Assembly: GCF_029201445.1 (NCBI RefSeq)
Contig: NZ_CP102381.1
Location: 1,612,001 to 1,676,000 of the forward strand
Length of the DNA: 64,000 nucleotides
From: Thiomicrorhabdus lithotrophica
GTDB lineage: Bacteria > Pseudomonadota > Gammaproteobacteria > Thiomicrospirales > Thiomicrospiraceae
Reading direction: 5' to 3'
Below the pieces are notes generated by a model that searched no databases, was not told where the DNA came from, and saw only the letters and a list, made by a program, of their open reading frames with translations. This document shows positions 59,252 through 64,000 of the stretch, in pieces (position 1 is the stretch's first letter; each line of letters opens with the position of its first letter). The position numbers and the translations under genes were made by a program.

Positions 59252-60037
59252 TCACTGCCACAAAATCTCATTTAAAGAGACTCTAGGTATTTCAAACTGT
59301 TCAGGGTAAATTGCGTTCACAAAATATAGACCACATGCTGGTGCGGTTGGCGCAGCAATGGTTCTATCCTTAGCCAATAATAATTCAGCCACCCACTCAA
59401 CTGATTTTTTACACTTGCCTATTTCAATCAGTGTTCCAGCAATATTTCTTACCATGTGATGTAAAAAAGCATTCGCCTGAATATCAATAAAAACCATATC
59501 ACCCTTGCGTGACACTTCAATAGACTGAACTTCACGAACCGCATGACTGGCTTGGCAAGCAGAGGCTCTAAATGACGCATAATCATTCTCACCGAGCAAA
59601 CTTTGTGCAGCTTCATTCATTTTTGAAACATCTAACGGAGCGGGCTCCCAGGTAACACGATTGTGAAGTACAGCTGAATGTACCTCGCGATTAAAAATCA
59701 CATAACGATACTGGCGAGCTATCGCTGAGAAACGCGCGTGAAATTCATCATCAACACTCTTAGCCCAACTCACTCTTATATCACCAGGTAGTTTTGTATT
59801 AACCCCTCTCACCCAAGCAATTAAAGGCCTTTCAACGCTCGTTTCAAAATGAGCAATCTGACCAACTGAATGCACTCCTGTATCAGTTCGTCCCGCGCAT
59901 TGAATGGAGATAGGTTGAGCAGCAATATTCGACAGAGCTGCTTCAACATTAGCTTGAACGGACTCACAATGAATCTGTCTCTGCCAACCACAATAATGGG
60001 TGCCGAGATATTCAACACAAATTGCAATTCTGTTCAC
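59252..60037 (-). CDS. truA: tRNA pseudouridine(38-40) synthase
   Basis: Protein of 261 aa with the catalytic Asp in CAGRTDTGVHSVGQIAHFET and the partner blocks FHARFSAIARQYRYVI and NAFLHHMVRNIAGTLIEIG. It modifies the anticodon arm of many tRNAs. The fimV gene often found between asd and truA is absent; the two genes are 4 bp apart. Confidence 0.95.
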   Translation of the reverse strand: MNRIAICVEYLGTHYCGWQRQIHCESVQANVEAALSNIAAQPISIQCAGRTDTGVHSVGQIAHFETSVERPLIAWVRGVNTKLPGDIRVSWAKSVDDEFHARFSAIARQYRYVIFNREVHSAVLHNRVTWEPAPLDVSKMNEAAQSLLGENDYASFRASACQASHAVREVQSIEVSRKGDMVFIDIQANAFLHHMVRNIAGTLIEIGKCKKSVEWVAELLLAKDRTIAAPTAPACGLYFVNAIYPEQFEIPRVSLNEILWQ

Positions 60038-60041
60038 GGTT

Positions 60042-61067
60042 TTAGATGTAGTCTTTAATCAATACTTCAGCAATCTGCACAGTATTAGTTGCAGCGCCTT
60101 TTCGTACGTTATCAGCAACAACCCAAATATCAAGGCCATTTTCAATCGTAATATCTTCACGCACACGTCCAACATATACTGGGTCGGTGTTAGCCGCATC
60201 TGATACGGCTGTAGGGTATCCACCATCAACATGCTCATCAATGAGTACAATTCCATCCGCTTTTTCAAATAAAGCTTTTGCTTCTGCAGCAGTAATCTTT
60301 TTATCAGTTTCAATATGTACAGCTTCACTATGTCCAAAAAATACGGGTACACGAACCGCAGTCGGGTTTACTAAGATAGAATCATCACCCATAATTTTCT
60401 TAGTTTCCCAAACCATCTTCATCTCTTCTTTGGTATAGCCATTTTCCATGAACACATCAATTTGAGGAATGCAGTTAAACGCAATCTGCTTAGGGTAAAC
60501 TTTTGATTCAACCGTTTTCATATTTAACAAACTTGCCGTCTGTTTTGCTAACTCTTCAATTGCATCTTTACCTGTTCCTGATACTGCTTGATACGTTGCC
60601 ACGTTGATACGACTAATACCAACTGCGTCATAAATTGGCTTAAGAGCTACTAACATTTGAATAGTAGAGCAGTTTGGATTAGCAATAATTCCACGGTTTT
60701 TATAACCCGCAATAGCTTCAGGGTTTACCTCAGGAACCACCAACGGGATATCATCGTCATAGCGGAACTCTGAAGTGTTATCAATAACAATACAGCCTGC
60801 TTCTGCAGCCTTAGGTGCGTAAATTTTAGAAACACTTGCACCAGGCGAAAATAGACCAATCTGAGCTTTAGAAAAATCAAACGTTTCCAAATCTAAAACC
60901 TCAATCCATGCACCGTTAAACTCAATCTTTTTACCAGCAGAACGGCTACTTGCTAGAGGGTATAATTTACCAACTGGGAAATTACGCTCTTCAAGTACTT
61001 TTAAAATAGTTTCTCCAACTGCTCCAGTCGCACCTACAACCGCAATATCATATAACTTTGTCATCAT
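60042..61067 (-). CDS. asd: Aspartate-semialdehyde dehydrogenase
   Basis: Enzyme of 341 aa in lysine, threonine and methionine synthesis. NADP loop VVGATGAVGETILKVL; catalytic Cys in IIANPNCSTIQMLVAL; substrate-binding YQAVSGTGKDAIEEL and the His of VPVFFGHSEAVHIE. Start at the first of two adjacent ATG codons; the second, 3 bp later, has better spacing to an AAGGA box. Confidence 0.96.
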   Translation of the reverse strand: MMTKLYDIAVVGATGAVGETILKVLEERNFPVGKLYPLASSRSAGKKIEFNGAWIEVLDLETFDFSKAQIGLFSPGASVSKIYAPKAAEAGCIVIDNTSEFRYDDDIPLVVPEVNPEAIAGYKNRGIIANPNCSTIQMLVALKPIYDAVGISRINVATYQAVSGTGKDAIEELAKQTASLLNMKTVESKVYPKQIAFNCIPQIDVFMENGYTKEEMKMVWETKKIMGDDSILVNPTAVRVPVFFGHSEAVHIETDKKITAAEAKALFEKADGIVLIDEHVDGGYPTAVSDAANTDPVYVGRVREDITIENGLDIWVVADNVRKGAATNTVQIAEVLIKDYI

Positions 61068-61128
61068 TTTTCCTTAACATCACCAACCTTCCACGTCAGA
61101 TTGGAGTTAATTTAATTAATAAATTCTT

Positions 61129-61611
61129 TTATTCTGAATTTTTTTCAGAAGATTTACTTTCTGTTCTATTTATTAGGTTTTGAGGTTCAGATTTCTTTTC
61201 ATTCGTGATGTTTAATTGCGCAAAAGTTTCTGGCAAACTGACCACCATTCCACCCTCTGTCATCTCATGGCTTTGGCCAATAAACTTGCCTCCAGTCTCA
61301 ACCGTTAACTCGCCACTAATCAACTCACCAATAAGTTTACCTGCTCGTAAAATATCAATTTTTTCGCAAGCTACTTTACCTTCAAGTGTACCGCTTAGAA
61401 CAATAGCGCGGGCTTTAACTAAACCCGAAATTTGACCAGAAACCCCGATAGACACGTCAAATTGACTATCAATAATACCTTCTACATGGCCATCAATATG
61501 TAAAGGTCCTTTTAACTCACTCATTTCACCGCTGATAAAACAACCTTCTGCGATAATTGTTTTTCCACCTTCTTGACGACTTGATCGACTCTTAGACTTA
61601 AAGATCCCCAT
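61129..61611 (-). CDS. Bactofilin
   Basis: Protein of 160 aa with a bactofilin beta-helix core: TIIAEGCFISGEMSELKGPL, HIDGHVEGII, ISGLVKARAIVLSGTLEGKV. It forms polymers that organise cell shape and wall enzymes. Short disordered ends flank the core. Its first 91 bp overlap the end of the M23 peptidase gene in another frame. Bactofilins encoded next to M23 peptidases shape cell curvature in several bacteria. Confidence 0.92.
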   Translation of the reverse strand: MGIFKSKSRSSRQEGGKTIIAEGCFISGEMSELKGPLHIDGHVEGIIDSQFDVSIGVSGQISGLVKARAIVLSGTLEGKVACEKIDILRAGKLIGELISGELTVETGGKFIGQSHEMTEGGMVVSLPETFAQLNITNEKKSEPQNLINRTESKSSEKNSE

Positions 61612-62489
61612 GGTACCCCTTTTACCTTCTCAAAAATTCCATCATATTTTTCAATTGTCCACTGAGCAAAAGGCTGAGGATTCAATCGATGATGTAAAAA
61701 CCAAACTTCATAATGTAAATGCGGACCAGAAGATCTACCTGTAGATCCAACTTCGCCAATCTTCTGCCCCTTATAAACGACTTCACCAACCTTAACAGAA
61801 CGCTGACTCAAGTGCCCATATCTAGTTTTAAAACCACTTGGATGTAGAAGGGTAACCAAGTTCCCAAAACCGCTGTTTTTACTATAGGAAGAATACTGAA
61901 CTACGGCATCTGCTGTTGCAATAACATCACCTCCAGTTCTGGAGCGGTAATCAATACCACCATGCAGATGACGCTCCTTAGTAATGGGATGATTTCGATA
62001 TCCAAATTTGCTAGTTAAGCCTTTATAGTTAGCTATAGCATGACCACTAGGTATCATATTAAGCATAATACTTTTACCTAACGTGTTCAGCTGAACTTGC
62101 TTAACCCTCTCAACATATGGCAGTTTTTCAGGCTCTTCAGCATCAACACCTACCAAACGTTCTAAGCCTTGCAAAGACTGATCCAAAAAAGCAACTTCCG
62201 CACTTTTTTGTTCCAAATCAGCCTCTAAAGCCTGCTTTTCATCTAACAATCTTTCGTAATCAGAACGGGTTTTTTTTAACGTTTTATTAAAAGCAACTAC
62301 CGATTGTGCATTTTGAGTTTCTAGCTCTTGAGCTTCAGAAGCTAGCCACCATAAGGAGAACGCTCCAACACCCCAAATAAGAAAAAAAACAGCTAATACC
62401 CCCCAAGCAAACTTTCTAAAAAAATGCTTAAAGGAATAGTGACGTGAACCATGCACATCACTAATCGTGACTGTAAAGTAATTTCTCAT
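61521..62489 (-). CDS. M23 family metallopeptidase, membrane-anchored
   Basis: LytM-type protein of 322 aa. An N-terminal transmembrane helix (WGVLAVFFLIWGVGAF) is followed by a coiled coil (residues about 60-110) and the peptidase domain with zinc ligands in HLHGGIDYRS and SGPHLHYEVW. It would cut peptidoglycan cross-links in the periplasm, or act as a partner regulator. The overlap with the bactofilin gene suggests coupled function in cell shape. Confidence 0.92.
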   Translation of the reverse strand: MRNYFTVTISDVHGSRHYSFKHFFRKFAWGVLAVFFLIWGVGAFSLWWLASEAQELETQNAQSVVAFNKTLKKTRSDYERLLDEKQALEADLEQKSAEVAFLDQSLQGLERLVGVDAEEPEKLPYVERVKQVQLNTLGKSIMLNMIPSGHAIANYKGLTSKFGYRNHPITKERHLHGGIDYRSRTGGDVIATADAVVQYSSYSKNSGFGNLVTLLHPSGFKTRYGHLSQRSVKVGEVVYKGQKIGEVGSTGRSSGPHLHYEVWFLHHRLNPQPFAQWTIEKYDGIFEKVKGVPWGSLSLRVDQVVKKVEKQLSQKVVLSAVK

Positions 62490-62508
62490 TTGAAGTTATC
62501 TAAACCGT

Positions 62509-63582
62509 TTACAACGCTGCAACAACCGCATCACCCATTTCACTACATGAAACACGTGTCATACCGTCAGAGAAGATATCACCAGTACGTAAACCTTGAT
62601 CCAACACCTTACCTACAGCTGTTTCAATTTTTACCGCTAGGTCTTCGCGACCTAGAGAATAACGTAACATCATGGCAGCTGACAAAATAGTAGCCAGTGG
62701 GTTTGCTAAGTTTTGACCTGCAATATCAGGTGCTGAACCATGACTTGGCTCATACATACCTTTGTTATTTGCATCTAAAGATGCTGAAGCCAGCATACCA
62801 ATAGAACCCGTTAACATAGAAGCTTCATCAGATAAAATATCACCGAACATATTGCCCGTTACCATAACGTCAAACTGTTTAGGATTCAGAACCAACTGCA
62901 TCGCTGCGTTATCCACATACATGTGATTAACTTCCACTTCTGGATATTCAGGTGCAATTTGATCAACCACTTCTCGCCATAACTCTGTTACCTCAAGAAC
63001 GTTGGCTTTATCTACAGAAGTCAGTTTTTTATTACGCTTCATTGCCGCTTGGAAAGCTACATGCGCAATACGCTTGATTTCAGATTCTGAGTAGACATAA
63101 GTGTTATAACCTTGACGTTCACCATTTTCTAAAGTACGCACGCCACGAGGCTGACCGAAGTAGATACCACCTGTTAATTCACGAACAATAAGAATATCTA
63201 AACCTGCAACCACTTCTGGCTTAAGTGTAGATGCATCTGCAAGCTGAGGGTATAAAAATGCAGGACGTAAGTTAGCAAATAATTGCATTTCAGAACGTAG
63301 ACGTAATAGACCTTTTTCGGGACGAACTGAGATATCCAAAGACTCCCACTTGTATCCACCTACCGCGCCAAGAAGTACCGCATCTGCTGCGTGTGCTTTA
63401 GCCATAGTTTCATCCGCTAAAGGAACACCGTGTACGTCATAAGCCGCACCACCAACAAGATCTTCTGTTGTGTTAATGTCTAAATTATCAGACGCTTTTA
63501 AGGCTACTAATACTTTTACCGCTTCTGCAGTAATCTCAGGACCAATACCATCACCAGGTAAAATCAATACTTCTTGTGTCAT
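62509..63582 (-). CDS. leuB: 3-isopropylmalate dehydrogenase
   Basis: Leucine biosynthesis enzyme of 357 aa. N-terminus [20 protein letters not shown]; substrate loop [20 protein letters not shown] region [18 protein letters not shown] and [19 protein letters not shown]. It follows leuD by 85 bp, a gap that carries one ACCAGGCCTGGT palindrome. Confidence 0.97.
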   Translation of the reverse strand: MTQEVLILPGDGIGPEITAEAVKVLVALKASDNLDINTTEDLVGGAAYDVHGVPLADETMAKAHAADAVLLGAVGGYKWESLDISVRPEKGLLRLRSEMQLFANLRPAFLYPQLADASTLKPEVVAGLDILIVRELTGGIYFGQPRGVRTLENGERQGYNTYVYSESEIKRIAHVAFQAAMKRNKKLTSVDKANVLEVTELWREVVDQIAPEYPEVEVNHMYVDNAAMQLVLNPKQFDVMVTGNMFGDILSDEASMLTGSIGMLASASLDANNKGMYEPSHGSAPDIAGQNLANPLATILSAAMMLRYSLGREDLAVKIETAVGKVLDQGLRTGDIFSDGMTRVSCSEMGDAVVAAL

Positions 63583-63638
63583 TTTTAAATACTCTTAAAT
63601 TTTAAAATTTTAATCTTTGAATTCTGTTTTTTAAACCT

Positions 63639-63650
63639 ACCAGGCCTGGT
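63639..63650. repeat. ACCAGGCCTGGT palindrome
   Basis: Exact copy between leuD and leuB, extended by one more pair to TACCAGGCCTGGTA. It could form a small hairpin in the transcript. Confidence 0.8.
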
Positions 63651-63667
63651 AGATTTATTCTCTGAAC

Positions 63668-64000
63668 TTAACCAGCAAACAGCCAAGGTGCAGTTTTTTT
63701 GGTTTTTTCTTCGTAAGCTTTAATATCATCTTGGTATTGCAAAGTAAGACCAATATCATCTAAACCGTTAATTAAACAGTGACGTCGGAAACTATCTACT
63801 TCAAAATCAATCGTTTCACCGCTTGGCTTAATAATCTGCTGATTTTCTAAATCAACGGTTAACTCATAACCCTCAGTTGCAAAGACTTCCTGAAATAAAC
63901 CATCGACAATCGCTTCGTCTAAAACTATTGGCAATAGGCCATTTTTAAAACTGTTGTTAAAAAAGATATCGGCATAACTTGGGGCAATAATCACATCAAA
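63668..64000 (-). CDS. leuD: 3-isopropylmalate dehydratase small subunit, N-terminus outside window
   Basis: About 110 C-terminal residues are visible. They include [27 protein letters not shown], typical of LeuD (split here by the reader into [16 protein letters not shown]), and [13 protein letters not shown]-like sequence before the end at FAG. With LeuC it isomerises isopropylmalate. The frame is open to the window edge. Confidence 0.93.
   Translation of the reverse strand, partial: FDVIIAPSYADIFFNNSFKNGLLPIVLDEAIVDGLFQEVFATEGYELTVDLENQQIIKPSGETIDFEVDSFRRHCLINGLDDIGLTLQYQDDIKAYEEKTKKTAPWLFAG

Overview
The window looks like a chromosomal segment of an AT-rich gammaproteobacterium. The housekeeping genes (a 14-gene nuo operon, secG-tpiA-glmM-folP-ftsH-rlmE-yhbY, and a leu/asd/truA/trp/accD/folC/purF/metZ block) have gammaproteobacterial sequence and order. 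My best guess is the Thiomicrospira/Hydrogenovibrio/Thiomicrorhabdus group, but no marker here fixes the genus.

Layout. (1) 1-5526: two divergent gene sets of the kind found in light or singlet-oxygen regulons. A cfa-like synthase, a DUF1365 protein and an FAD oxidoreductase run leftward. An SDR, a SnoaL-like protein and a GPH-type transporter run rightward. The shared intergenic region carries TRTACA boxes on an 11-bp grid, as expected for a LitR/CarH-type MerR operator. (2) About 5650-29362: a composite genomic island at the 3' end of the initiator tRNA gene (29316-29392, minus strand). A perfect 105-bp direct repeat bounds it (5653-5757 and 29258-29362). A third, diverged repeat lies at 13.7 kb and two degraded ones near 14.6 and 16.1 kb, so several elements seem to have stacked at one tRNA. 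(3) 29.4-44.1 kb: a DUF2818 gene and complete nuoA-N. (4) 44.2-64 kb: tRNA-Leu(GAG) and conserved metabolic and cell-division genes, ending inside leuD.

Island content is mainly defence-like. Left module (5.76-13.6 kb): a small excalibur-domain protein, a HEPN-like protein, a dead IS3-family copy flanked by two truncated genes, and an overlapping pair. The pair is an Mrr-type nuclease/SF2 helicase fusion and a 710-aa protein combining a helix-hairpin-helix region like the RNA polymerase alpha C-terminal domain with a sigma-70 region-4-like helix-turn-helix. Right module (13.8-29.3 kb): a DUF6988-like protein, a 40-aa Gly/Ser/Pro miniprotein whose relative survives as a fragment in the left module, an orphan 353-aa protein, a Septu pair (ptuA/ptuB), an HsdR C-terminal relic, and a four-gene set (C5 methyltransferase, ParB-like protein, SNF2 helicase, DUF3883 nuclease-like protein). 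It ends with a MobV relaxase preceded by a structured 93-nt element, an excisionase and a tyrosine integrase. The relaxase, excisionase and integrase make the right module look like a mobilizable defence island.

A second theme is the 12-bp palindrome ACCAGGCCTGGT. It occurs eight times exactly and several more times with one mismatch, mostly in the native chromosome and often inside genes.
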